A DNA stretch of 64,000 bases from Nageia nagi (taxonomy: Eukaryota; Pinophyta). The notes under the pieces are model-generated. The model was not told the DNA's origin, ran no database searches, and was given only the letters and a program-made list of their open reading frames with translations. How positions within the stretch are numbered: position 1 is the stretch's first letter; the number at the start of each line of letters is the position of its first letter. The DNA lies in contig JBITNC010000001.1 in NCBI GenBank assembly GCA_050084985.1, positions 103,106,001-103,170,000 of the forward strand, in the 5' to 3' direction. A program made the translations under genes and the position numbers. Below, piece by piece: positions 37,670-48,749 of this stretch.

Positions 37670-37935
37670 ATCCTATCAATTTTTAGTAATGATGGTAAAA
37701 CTTTTAGCTAAAATAGCAAGTCCCAAAACAAGTAATGGTGGATGATGATTCATGAAGATCCCAAATAGAACCTACAAATTTTGAGCAATGATGTTAAAAC
37801 TTTTGGCTAAAATCAATGGGTACTAGAATAAGTAATGATAGGTGATGATTCATGAAGATACCAAATAGAGCCTACCAATTTTGAGCTATGACATCAAAAC
37901 TTTTGTCTAAAATCAGTAGATACTAAGAAGAACTA
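37670..37935 (+). repeat. 100-bp tandem repeat in D's LTR
   Basis: The landmark ttttRgctaaaat lies at 37702, 37801 and 37901 (99 and 100 bp apart). The right LTR shows two units 120 bp apart (attttgagtg at 49371 and 49491). Same unit as in C's LTR. Confidence 0.8.
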
Positions 37936-39015
37936 GATCATTAACAGAACTCATTAAAAGATATAAGACCTGCCAAACTAAGATAAGAGTAATGGGTAAG
38001 AAGTAACACCTAATTCCATTTGATCTTAAGTGTTTAACCCTTAGGGCCCTATTAATGTGTCAACTTCAACTCAATTCCACATAAAAGTGGTATTTTTTTC
38101 TTGAATTAAGTTGATATACTATTTATAATCCCCAGTAACTCTATTCATTTAGAACTATAGTATGGATCATCAAAAATTGGAGAGAAGTAGATAGCTATCA
38201 ATAAAACATAGTACCAGATCATACCTATAAGAATATAGATGAGTACTTATTCAATAAGCTATAGGAACATCTTCAATCAACTATAGGGCCAAATAAGGAG
38301 TAGTCAATGATATGTTAGGAGGATTATAGCTCAATGGATACAACTATTCAAAAAATTTCAAATTCTTAGATAGTCATTCTATTAGTACTTATTCACTGTG
38401 TAATCTAACACAATTGTAATATTTATTGTAAATAGTTTTCTTTGTTAGCTTTAATTAAGATGAGTAATTATGTATATTAATGATAGAAAATAATCTAATA
38501 GGGCATGTAAATGTGTAAATGGTGGACTATTAGAAATCAAAGAGGTCAGACATTCTAGCAAATTTGCCTAGGTTTGTAAGATACTTTCATATATTATAAT
38601 GCAAATAGATAATGTTTTTCCCTTTTGCAACAAGTGGCTATTTATTGCTTTTGTAAATATTATGTATAAGATGTTGTCTTAAGTTATGGTTGTGTATTGT
38701 AATTGTGAGACCCCAAGGGTAAGGTAGCTCACTATTCTTAGTCTTGGTTATGGATTATTGCATGTGCTATAATGCTTGAGCTATGAAGTTTTTATTTTAG
38801 TTTTAATTAAATTTGTTAATCTCTTTCCTATAACTTTATACCTTTTAATATTTTTTCTATTACTTTAAACCTTTATAATAGATAGGAACTAACCTATAAC
38901 CCAAAGATTGAGTAAAAAATCAACACAAGTGCATTCCCATCACCTTATGCTCTTTCAAGGAACCTACTACTATGAGCAATGGAGAACTAGACTAGACCAA
39001 ACCCTTTAAGGATAC

Positions 39016-39416
39016 ATTATATATATCAATAATAGAAATTCCATTTTTAGCATGCTCAATGGGATTTGAACTAAATTCCATATTTAGTGAGTGTAAATAG
39101 GCTAGATAGCTATGTATAGTGGGCTATCAATTAGATTTTTCAAATATTATAGGTTTTTTTTAACCTGATTAGTGACTCTACTATCAACCAATCAATATTT
39201 TGAACATTGGCACTTCCAAAGTGTAGACTTACTAGAAGTAGTACTAGAAATTCCCTTAGATAGCCTAGGTTCTAAGACTTGTTAGTTTCTCATAGGAGGA
39301 TTAGGTGAAAGATTTCCTAGGTTGAATCCCTTATGGTTCCCTTAAGGGAAAACCCACTATCAGTTGTATTTGATTTAACCCTAGAAAATCCTTCACCTAC
39401 TACCAATACTCCAAGC
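39016..39416 (+). other. Leader of element D
   Basis: Between LTR end and gag. The stretch gaacattggcacttcc near 39195 could be a primer-binding site, but it is about 180 bp from the apparent LTR end, so the assignment is doubtful. Confidence 0.4.
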
Positions 39417-40940
39417 ATGGCTCAACCAATATATTTTCTTACTTAGAATAATGGTCATCCTTTGGTCATTGCTACTAACTCTCCTGCTATACCTCAAGTA
39501 GCATTCAAAGTTTTACCTAAGTATGATGGCTCTGGTAAAACATCATATGAAAATTATCAAGATGTGTCTTTGTTGGCTTTAAGCTTTGATATCACTAATG
39601 AAACTATGATGACTAGGTTATTATCACACTCTTTTGAAGGCAAAGTAGTTGAATGGTTCAAAACTCTCACAACCCAATCTATAAATTCATTGGGAGAGTT
39701 ATGTCAAGCTTTAATCAAAATATTTGCTATAGATGGTGATGATAGTATGTTCCTTAGCCTTATAGCATGTATTAAAAGACATCCTCATGAGTTCATTGAT
39801 GATTTCAATATCAAATTTGAGAGAACTTTGAAGTCTATTCCAATAACGATTAGACCAACAAGTGCATAAGCTTTGGTATATTATAGAAAGGCCTTTCTCC
39901 TAGACCATAATATGCTTATTGTTATGTCAAGAGATACCTTCTTATATGTTTAGTAGATAGTAAAAACTTTGAAGCATACCTTGGTATCCTCTGGAAAGAT
40001 GCAACCTAAAAATATTATACCATTATTTTTTGATTTACCTCCTAAATGAGTCCCACACATTGCTCATCCTAGATTTTTAGCCTTACCACCTCCTCCCAAG
40101 CCTATTATTTAGAATTAGATACCAACAATACCTTCTCTTACATCTACTAGTGCTAGTACTAATTCTAAATCTCAAGAAGAGGAAAGAATAAGGCAATTAG
40201 AGGTAACTATCAAGAACCTTACCAATAAGCTCACTCTGCAAGAAAGTTAAAATCAAAGTTTTAATTATAAAAGATATGATAATTAGTATCAACCTAGATT
40301 ATATCCCAAGATGAATAAGTTATAATAATCAAACATACCCAAAATAATTGAAAATGCTGTTATGATAAGTTTTTCAAAAAGTGTTGCTTTGGGCATTATA
40401 GAATGGTGTTCCCCATGTTTAGCTCTTTATTTTCTAGAATCATGTGTAGTTTATAAACATTAATATTTGGGATTACATTCAGATTAGATGGTGAAACTTG
40501 CATCAAATCCTACTATTGATCTTACCATGGTAAAATTTTGGCTTTCAAGATATGTTGGAGAACAAGCAAATTGTATTCAAACTAGAGCTTCTTCTTAAAT
40601 AGTTCTATAACAACCCTTAGTGATTTAGCAAAATCAAGAATCCATTCGAGTACAACCTAAACCTAAGAAAGCTAAGACTCCCTTATCCCAACCTTAGAAT
40701 CAATAATATCAATTATTGAGACATCCAAGTAATATTTCTTAAAATCTAGGTACTAATGTCTCTTCTGAAACAAATCTCATTGTAATAAAAAAAGAAGTCT
40801 CAAAGAAGGAGAGACCTAATATGTTGAGGTATCCTTTAATTACATATTATCATAAAGAAAAAAACACTCAATAATTTAGAACACGTCAACAAGTGGAGTC
40901 AAGTAAATTTGTCCTATATGCTCCATATAATATTATGGAA
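39417..40940 (+). pseudogene. gag of element D, decayed
   Basis: The ATG at 39417 opens MAQPIYFLT; after one stop the frame is open from 39462 to 39869. The capsid pattern is clear: FKVLPKYDGSGKTSYENYQD, then LLSHSFEGKVVEWFKTL and PHEFIDDFNIKFERTL, typical of retrotransposon gag. Later parts are Pro- and Gln-rich and broken by stops. A Cys-rich patch (CCYDKFFKKCCFGHYRM) near 40350 may be a remnant of the zinc knuckle. Gag would form the particle in the cytoplasm. Confidence 0.78.
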
Positions 40941-40964
40941 TAACTAAAAAAAACTCCTTCTAAG

Positions 40965-41480
40965 ATGACTATGTTTGATGCATTAAAGATACCAAGTCAA
41001 TTAGATCTTTTACAAGAGGATTTGAAATTAATGAATAATATGAAGAGGATAAATGAGAAAAATATCATATTTGTAATATCTGATGATGTCCCTTTATCTC
41101 CCATAGGTATAAGGAGACCTCCACCATTCTATCTATCCCTAAGATTAGAAGGTTGGGTAGTAAATAACTATATGATAGATACCAAAGCTACAATAACTAT
41201 GATTCCTAAAGTTGTTAGAAATAAAATGAAGTTGTACATTACAAGATGTATTGATGGTGTCATACAATTGGATTCTTCCTCTGTAGATATTATTGGTAGT
41301 GTTAAAGGAGTCCAAATAACTTTAAATGCATTTCTTAATATTTGTATTATTCAAGATATTATTATGGTTGATCTTCCATCTCTATTTGGAATATGTCTAT
41401 CAAGAGAATTCACTGTTAAATTAGAAGCGTACTTAGCTTTGGACTATAATCATATTTTACTTTATTTCCAAAATAAATAA
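40965..41480 (+). pseudogene. Protease of element D
   Basis: Open for 171 codons. LRLEGWVVNNYMIDTKATITM carries the protease active site, with Lys where Gly of the Asp-Thr-Gly triplet should be. C has a different change in the same triplet, so the lesions are independent. Then CIDGVIQLDSSSVDIIGSVKG, the flap and core region. It would process Gag-Pol. Confidence 0.82.
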
Positions 41481-41724
41481 GTAAAAATTCTAAATGAGGG
41501 CATCAAAAGTGGTCATCTTAATAAGATCATAGAATAAAATTATTTAAATGGCCACCAACCTATGGAAGTATTTGAAAAGGATACACTTAGAGAATCACTC
41601 GTAAAAATTGAAGTTCTTTCAAAAAATGATTTAAATTATTAGGTCATAGATGATGGCATGGGTAATTATTATTTATATGAAGATGTGTATCCAATCTCAA
41701 TCACAACTAAAAAGGAACATAAGA

Positions 41725-42190
41725 TCTAGAAAATGTACTTTGATGGATCCAGATCTAATTATTGATTGGAGTTGAAGTTATATTCAAATATATAAAAGGA
41801 CATGAAAATATTTTACTTTAGATTCATATGGATTTATAAAAATAATTTTATTGAGTATGAAGCCCTTTATTTAGGGTTATTTAAAGCAATCAGTATAGGT
41901 ATTAGATTTCTAATTATCCATGGTGATTAAAAATTGGTCATAAAGTAAGTCAAAAACCAAATTAGTGCAAAATATCTTTATCTAAATACCTATAGGAATA
42001 GAGTTTGAGATTCATTGAATTCATTCTTAGCTATCAATTTTATATCTATTCCTAGAAGGTAAAAATAAATAGCTAATGCACTTGTTGGAAAAGGGGCATT
42101 TTATAATCCTACTCATTATAAAAGAGTAGCTCTAAGAGTCAAATTTCAATGTAGGGCTTTATTACCTGATGCTAGAAATTTTTGACAAGT
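41725..42190 (+). pseudogene. Archaeal-type RNase H of element D, upstream of RT
   Basis: Motifs in order: MYFDGSRSN (Asp codon 41742), NNFIEYEALYLGL (Glu codon 41853), IIHGD (Asp codon 41925), and IANAL where the last catalytic Asp is now Asn (codon 42075). The spacing and the NN.IEYEAL signature fit the RVT_3 or archaeal-type RNase H acquired by plant Tat elements. It sits after protease and before RT, as in C. Stops at 41758, 41928 and elsewhere make it inactive. Confidence 0.82.
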
Positions 42191-42209
42191 ATTTGATTTC
42201 AATGAGCAT

Positions 42210-43420
42210 ATTATGAACTTATTCTTAGATGAAGTAGTAGCTCACACTTTTGGTATTCAAGAATTACTTGACTATCTTCAAGAATCAAATGTTATTCAAC
42301 TCAGAAATAATGTCATACCAAAAGGATTACTCTCTTTTGAAATATTTTTTGATTCAAAAGATGTCCAAAAAGCTAAATCCTTAGCCATATAGAAGAAGAG
42401 TTATTTTGACACTGAAATAGAACTTGATAAGTATATAAAGGCAGGATCAAAGTGTTTTGTTGAGGAAAAAGCTATTATGTCTCAAATCTATCATGAGTTC
42501 TTGAAAGTAATTGCCTAGACTTATGATGACCTCAAGACATATGATAAAAGTGTCATTCAACACATAATTGAGCTTGAATCAGAAGCCAAGCCATATAGGT
42601 AAACATAAAGGCTAGTTAACCCAGAACTAGAAGAAGCTATGAAACAAGAATTGATCAAGCTGCTTGATTCAAAAATTATTTATCCTATGAAGCATTATTC
42701 TTGAGTTGCAAATCTGGTTCTTATTAGAAATAAAAATGAATAAATTAGATAGTGTGTTGATTTTAAAAATTTGAATCAAGTGTCTCTCAAAGATAATTAT
42801 CATCTCCCATCTATGGAATAGATCCTACATATAGTAGTTGGAGCTTGCTAGTTTTCAATGATTGATGGCTACTCAAGATTTAACCAGATTTGGGTGAAAT
42901 ATGAAGATCAATACAAAATTGCAATTACAACCAAATGGAGGATATTTGCATTTTAAAGAATGCTTTTTGGTCTTTCTAATGTAGGAGCTACTTTTCAAAG
43001 AGCCATAGATCATGCAATTGGTGAACTAATAAATAAGATTATCTTAGTCTATCTAGATGATACTACAATATTATCTAAAAGCAAAAAGGATCATCTAAAA
43101 CATCTCAAACAAGTTTTTGAAAAAGATATGAAATTTGGCATTTCAATTAATCCAAAAAAATCTATTTTTATGGTTAACCAAGAAAAATTACTTGGCCACA
43201 TTATCTCAAAGGAGAGATTAATGATTGATCCAAACAAAGTGAAAGCTATTGAAGCATTGTCACTCCCTTCCAACAAGAAAGCCTTGCTATCATTCCTTGG
43301 TTAGATCAATTTTGTTAAAAAATTCATTAGTGATTTTTCAAAAATTGTTTTCCTAATCACTTCAATGCTTAAGAAAGATGCTATATTCTCTTGGTCAAGT
43401 GAAGCAAAACTAGCCCTTAA
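42210..43420 (+). pseudogene. Reverse transcriptase of element D, decayed
   Basis: Linker first (LFLDEVVAHTFGIQE, YDDLKTYDKSVIQHIIE), then RT: LVNPELEEAMKQELIKLLDS, VANLVLIRNKNE, CVDFKNLNQVSLKDNYHLPS, FSMIDGYSRFNQI (first Asp), MLFGLSNVGATFQRAID, and YLDD at 43050-43061. LLGHIISKERLMIDP follows. The open part is 42960-43304. Sequence style fits the Tat/Athila branch of Ty3/gypsy. Single stops sit at former Gln or Trp codons. Confidence 0.88.
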
Positions 43421-43870
43421 AAAAATTAAAAGGTTATAATAAAAGCTCTTATGCATAAAATACTAATATATCAAAAAATTTCATCATGTATGCATATGGA
43501 GCAAAAAGAAGCATTACTACAATTCTAGCATAGAGAGATGACGCCAAAAAAGGTACTCATTTATTGAAAAGTAAGTATTTTCCATAATGAAGGAATTTAA
43601 AAAATTCAAGCATTATGTCTTTCACAATAAAATCCTTGTATTTACTATCCATCCAAATGTAAGAAATTATGTTATACAAGGAGACTTAGGTGAAGGAAAA
43701 GCTAGTTGGATTACTAAAATAATGGAATATGATATAGAAATTAAACCAACCAAGCTGATCAAAGGTAGGGCTCTATGTAAAAATATAGCTAAAGCTTCAC
43801 ATATGATTGCTATTATAAAAGATGAGAAGCAACTTAATTAAGAAAATGATTAGATTAAGCAAGTTATTTT
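43420..43870 (+). pseudogene. Ordinary gypsy RNase H of element D, decayed
   Basis: After RT the usual gypsy RNase H remnant: a tether, then MKEFKKFKHYVFHNKILVF, then WITKIMEYDIEIKPTKLIKG with the typical ending. Catalytic acidic residues cannot be traced with confidence. Together with the upstream domain the element once had two RNases H. Confidence 0.65.
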
Positions 43871-43879
43871 TTATTTTTA

Positions 43880-45110
43880 AACTGGTAAATATCCTAATTC
43901 TTTGGATAGATTTCAAAGAAAGAGATTCAAGCTACATGGCTTGAAGTTTGTGATGATAGATGATCATTTGTTTAGAAAGAACTTTGATCAAACCCTAATA
44001 AGATGTGTGACTCATGATGAATCATGGAAAATACTACATGAATTTCATTATGGATTCTTTGGCAAGCATTATAGTGGACTAACTACAATAGCAAAACTTT
44101 TACAAGTTGGGTATTATTAGCCCACCATATTTCAAGATTCATTCAAGATTTTTTGGGAATGTGACAAATGCAACAAATTTGTGGAAAAATAAGGCATGTT
44201 GCTATGCCTCTTAAACCTATGATAGTTGAGAAACCCTTTCAATAATGGGGTATGGACTTCATTGGAGTTATAAATACAAATTATTTATCAAGCCATAAGT
44301 TCATCTTGATTGCAATAGACTATTTTACTATATGGTTAGAAGTAATGTCATGTAAGAATGGAGATTAAGCAGTGATGATAGAAATGATCAAAAGGATAAT
44401 CACTTGCTTTGGAATCTCATAAACTATATTCTTAGATAATAGATTGACATTTATTGGAGGTAACGTATCAAAATTTATTGCTAAATATGGAATATTTTGG
44501 TTATTCTCTTCAAATTATTACTCATAAGGTAATGGGTTAGTTAAATCAACTAATAAAAATCTAACGCAGATCATCAAAAGAACAATTGAAGGGAATCATA
44601 GATAGTGGCATACATAATTGGACTTTGCATTATGGGTAGATAGAATTAGCATTAAATCAACAACAAAAACATTCCCATATGCATTGGTATATGGTAAAAT
44701 ACCTATGTTGCCAATACACATTAAGTTACCAACATTAAAAATCCTACAAGATATGGAGGACCATGACTTTGATCCACTACAATCTAGGTCTAATCAACTC
44801 TTGAAATTGGAGGAAGATCAAAACAAAGCATATGAGGAATTTTAGCATCACCAACACATTATTAAAAAATGGTTTGATAAGAAAAAGTCTTTTTGGGTGA
44901 AGCTTGAACCAGGTGATATTGTCCTCAAGTGGTATGAAGAGAGAGAAAAGCCCAAAAGATACTAAAAATTTAACTCTTTATAGAGCAAGCCTTATATCAT
45001 CATTCAAGCCATGCAAAGTAACACATTTAGGTTACAAGACATCATTGGGTCCCAAGAATTACCTATTCCTATTAATAGAATCTATTTCAAGCATTATTGG
45101 GTAATAGGAT
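43880..45110 (+). pseudogene. Integrase of element D, decayed
   Basis: Zinc-binding N-terminus with H..H (HEFHYGFFGKHYSG) and CDKCNKF at about 44160. The core has Asp codons at 44255 (MDFIGV) and 44435 (FLDN); exactly 36 codons later, at 44543, the catalytic Glu is replaced by AAA (Lys) in NGLVKSTNK. C has the same Glu-to-Lys change. The C-terminal part runs to RIYFKHYWV at about 45105. It would insert the DNA copy in the nucleus. Confidence 0.85.
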
Positions 45111-45642
45111 GATCTTGTAACACTCGCCAGAGACTATATAGTGTATAAAAAATTAAGGCTTATTCATCATCTATACATAACTTCCAAGAAAGTAGGTAGT
45201 CATTAATGCTTAGTATTAGTTTGGCATGATCTAGGGTTAATGTTAGTATGCTACTAAGCTATCACCTAAATAGGGTAGCATTTTAGAAAATATTTCCTTG
45301 GATTTATCAAACCATTATATGGGTATCCTAATTTAAATTTGGTGGGCTCCAAACTAACTCATCCAACGTATGGTAACCCAGTCCATATGATGCATGAATC
45401 TTGACACCCTAAGCATTAATTACCATTAATAGAGGTCTCACAAACCTTGGATTAATAAAACATCCTACCTACCCTCTAATCTAACACTTAACCATTTTTG
45501 AGAATAAAAATTTCTAGAGTTACTAGAGCTTACAGTTTGTAGAGCTAAGTTGAGTAAGGAGATACAAAATTGCTAGACCTTACAAAGTGTGGATTATGAG
45601 TCTCAAATGCAAATAAGAGATTCTAAAAAGAGTGCTGACACC
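45111..45642 (+). other. Spacer between integrase and 3' ORF of D
   Basis: About 530 bp without coding signal, colinear with C 12107-12640. It may hold an acceptor site or promoter for the 3' ORF, but no motif is clear. Confidence 0.45.
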
Positions 45643-48600
45643 ATGGCAACTTCCAAATCATCAACTCTAGCTGAAATAGAGCATGTGGATGCCAACCTAA
45701 TATCCATGCAAGAGGAATACCTTGAGAATTCTCTAAGTGTGAATTAGACTAAGATGGGGGTGATAAACCATATTGATACATGAAGGGCTAAATCCAATCA
45801 TGTCCTTCTACAACATATGAGTCCTAAAGTTGCTAGAAAATGGATATCATTAACACAATCAAAGAGAAATATCATGATTGACTAGGGCATAGCTTATTAT
45901 GTGCTTTATGAATCATTCACTTGCCCTAAGCTATTGTATTTGATGGCACATAGGCATAACCAATAGGGTTATCAAATAGGAATGTTCAAAGACCAAGAGC
46001 AAGGAGAAGATTTAGAGCCAAAATTTGAAGTAATACTCAACTATTCCCCTAATTCTATTATTGAAGCATTTGCTATCCCATTCCATGTGAAGAAATAGAT
46101 TGATTTAAAAAAAGAAAATAATGATTTCTATAGTAATGAAGTTAAAATGATAAACTAAATTGATGAAACATATTAGGGGAACATAACCACATAGCTCTAT
46201 CCAAGCTATGAGATAGCCCTATTTAAAAATAAGAGGGATAGAGAAGTGTTACAGATGTTGGTAGTCATTACAAGGAAGAAAACCAAAATAGAAGTAGATG
46301 AAGCCATGGAGCAAATGGCTTACAATAGAGACACATGTATGCTATTACTTCCCAATTTTTTATTTCTAATGAGATAAAGAGATGTATTTTTAAAATATAT
46401 ATATTTTTTAATTTCTAATGAGATAAAGAGATGTCTTTTTAAAAATAAAAAATCAAATTTTAGACACTCTTCATACCTTTGGTGTCTCTTGGCCCATCAA
46501 AAGCTTAATAAACTTATGGAGGCAAGGATGCCAATTGAATCCATGAATCTAAGTATTGGATTAGTACTGATTGATTTGAGGGTGCTAAGCTTGAGCAAGT
46601 TGCATGGATTGTATTATGATTTTATGGATAAATTCTATGCAACAATAGTGAAAATGTTAATAGAAAGACTCCCTAGTATACTATGCAAGAGCACTATGTG
46701 AGAGCTATAGGGAGGAAATAAATTCAATGATTAGTACTTTCTCAAAGATCACACCATGATTATGAGGTATGGGTATTTTGAAAAATATTTTTTTCTTGCC
46801 TAAGTATGTAACCCCTTAATTATATTCCATATATATGGTAAGAAAAATATATACCATAGAGACCAAGTATGGGTTCGGGTGTAGTTTTAAATCTATTATA
46901 GATATAATAGCTTCTACTAAAAATTTCACTCTTTGAGAAATTTAAATATGATAAGTTTTAGGAGGCAAAATATTCTAAAGATCCTTTACCAAAATTAGGT
47001 CAACCTCTTCCTCCTAAATTTCAAGAAAAATTAGTTACAAGAGTAAGAAAAAAAGTGGTTGGACAACCATCTGGCTTATAAGAGCCTACAAAGAAGGGAG
47101 AACAAAATCCCTTAGATACTACCACTACTTCCTAGGAGTCTTCTCCAAAAAAGAGAAGGAGAATTCAAACCCTTGCTAAAAAACAACAAACCTCAAATAA
47201 GGAAGAAAAATAGTAAAGAAACCATGCACTACATAGCCTTAATCTTAGAGGACTACACCTCCACCTTGTAAAATAATAGAAAAAACTTTAGGGGTTATGG
47301 CAAAACAAGTATAAATCTTTGATATAGAGCAGTTACAAGAGCTTCAAAGTACAAACATTGATTCTTAAGAAGAAGCCCTAAAAAAGGAACACATGCAAAT
47401 TCAACACGTGGGAGAAATGTAATTGGAGTAGGTAGATCTATAATAGCTACACCTAGAGGTAGACCATGTGATGATGATGATGAATTTAGAAGGAAAAGAG
47501 ACTTGGACCTAATGGATAAATTTGATGATGAAGATAAGGTCCTAGAGGAAGATTAAAATGAAATAAAATTATAATATTCTACACCTCTAAATAAATTAGA
47601 ACTTGCTCAATAGGTCACAACATCCAAGTCAGGTGTAAATACTCATACTCACTCTCTAATTCCTACAACCTCCTAGGAGGAAATTAAATCAAATTTTCTA
47701 CATAAATTGTAGAACCCATTGATTGGGAAACTTTTGTCAAAAAACCTCCTATGCTCTTTGAATAATAGTTGAGCATTTTGAGTAAAGTAATAGAAATAAG
47801 AGAAATTAAGATAGCATAGATGTATTTCAAAGAAGGACAACTAGATACTACTCCCATAACTATAATTGATGTAAGTATGCTGAGTGGTCTGACAATTGAC
47901 TAATTTAGGTTCCTTGTGAATACTTCAATGGTGGTTGGTAAAATTCTTTAGGCAATGGAGACTAAGATAGATAGATAGAATAAGAAAATTAATCAATATA
48001 AGAAAGAATGCTCTCTTAAAGAAAAATAATGGTCAATTTGTAGAATAAAAATAAAGACCTGCTTGCAAAGCTTGATAAGCAAAAGATAGAATTTGAGAAA
48101 GGCTTGATAGAAACAAAGGCTAAGTTGGATAATACAAATCAAACCATGCAGGATCTTAAAGCTTAGGTTGCAATTATAGTTGGCCAAAAGGTCAAGTAAG
48201 TTGAGGCTAAGTTACAAACTATCATAGTAGCTAACAAATTATTATGTGATGAAAATTTGAAACTATTATTGTACATAAAAGGTTGAATTGATGTTGGATT
48301 TGTAAATAAATTCTTTCATTCTTTGGTTGAATTGAATGCTCCTAAGTTGTGGGAGGAACAAGATGTACATGGTAGTGCTACTAGATGGGTGGAAAATGCC
48401 ATTCTATTTTTAGAATAATCTTTCTCTAAGAAAGAAATCTCAAACTTAGAATAAACAAATGACCTCATTAAGGAGGTAATTACAAGATTCATATATGTTG
48501 GGAGGCTAAAGAATGTGTTGATAGGGTTTAGAGTAGATAAAATAAAGATATAAGCTCACCCTATTCTATCATAAGTTGATTATCATGATTTGAAGGATTT

Positions 48601-48735
48601 AAATAAAAAAATTCAATCTTTGCTACCTGTAGATCTAATTCCATTGCTTGATATGCCTACAAATGTTTCATCTAGACAAGCAAGTGACAACAACAAATGA
48701 AGAGTTCTATCTATAGCAAGAGGAGACCTTGAGAG
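45643..48735 (+). pseudogene. Extra 3' ORF of element D, unknown protein
   Basis: Roughly 1000 codons between integrase and 3' LTR. The ATG at 45643 opens MATSKSSTLAEIEHVDANL. Blocks in order: an alpha-helical N-terminal domain (AYYVLYESFTCPKLLYLMA, then EPKFEVILNYSPNSIIEAF); a second block with YYDFMDKFYATIVKMLIERLP (46600-46670); a basic cluster PKKRRRIQTLAKK at about 47150, like a nuclear-localisation signal; an acidic patch near 47470; Lys/Glu/Gln-rich coiled-coil-like helices (47780-48250); and a C-terminal block ending before the LTR. No membrane segment is seen. C carries the same blocks. I cannot name the family. Confidence 0.75.
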
Positions 48736-48749
48736 CCACTAGAAGATCG

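Larger units (their letters stand above)
37159..39015 (+). repeat. 5' LTR of element D
   Basis: Starts TGTATTCTTTCAAAATTGCA and aligns with 48750-50627 and with the reverse complement of 6433-8326. Similarity ends near ...accaaaccctttaaggatacattat. Contains 25-bp and 100-bp tandem units. No gene seen. Confidence 0.8.

Noticed and set aside
45643-48735. Extra 3' ORF as a retroviral env-like gene
   Set aside because: Position fits, but I see no signal peptide, transmembrane helix or Cys pattern; the basic and acidic clusters and coiled coils point elsewhere.
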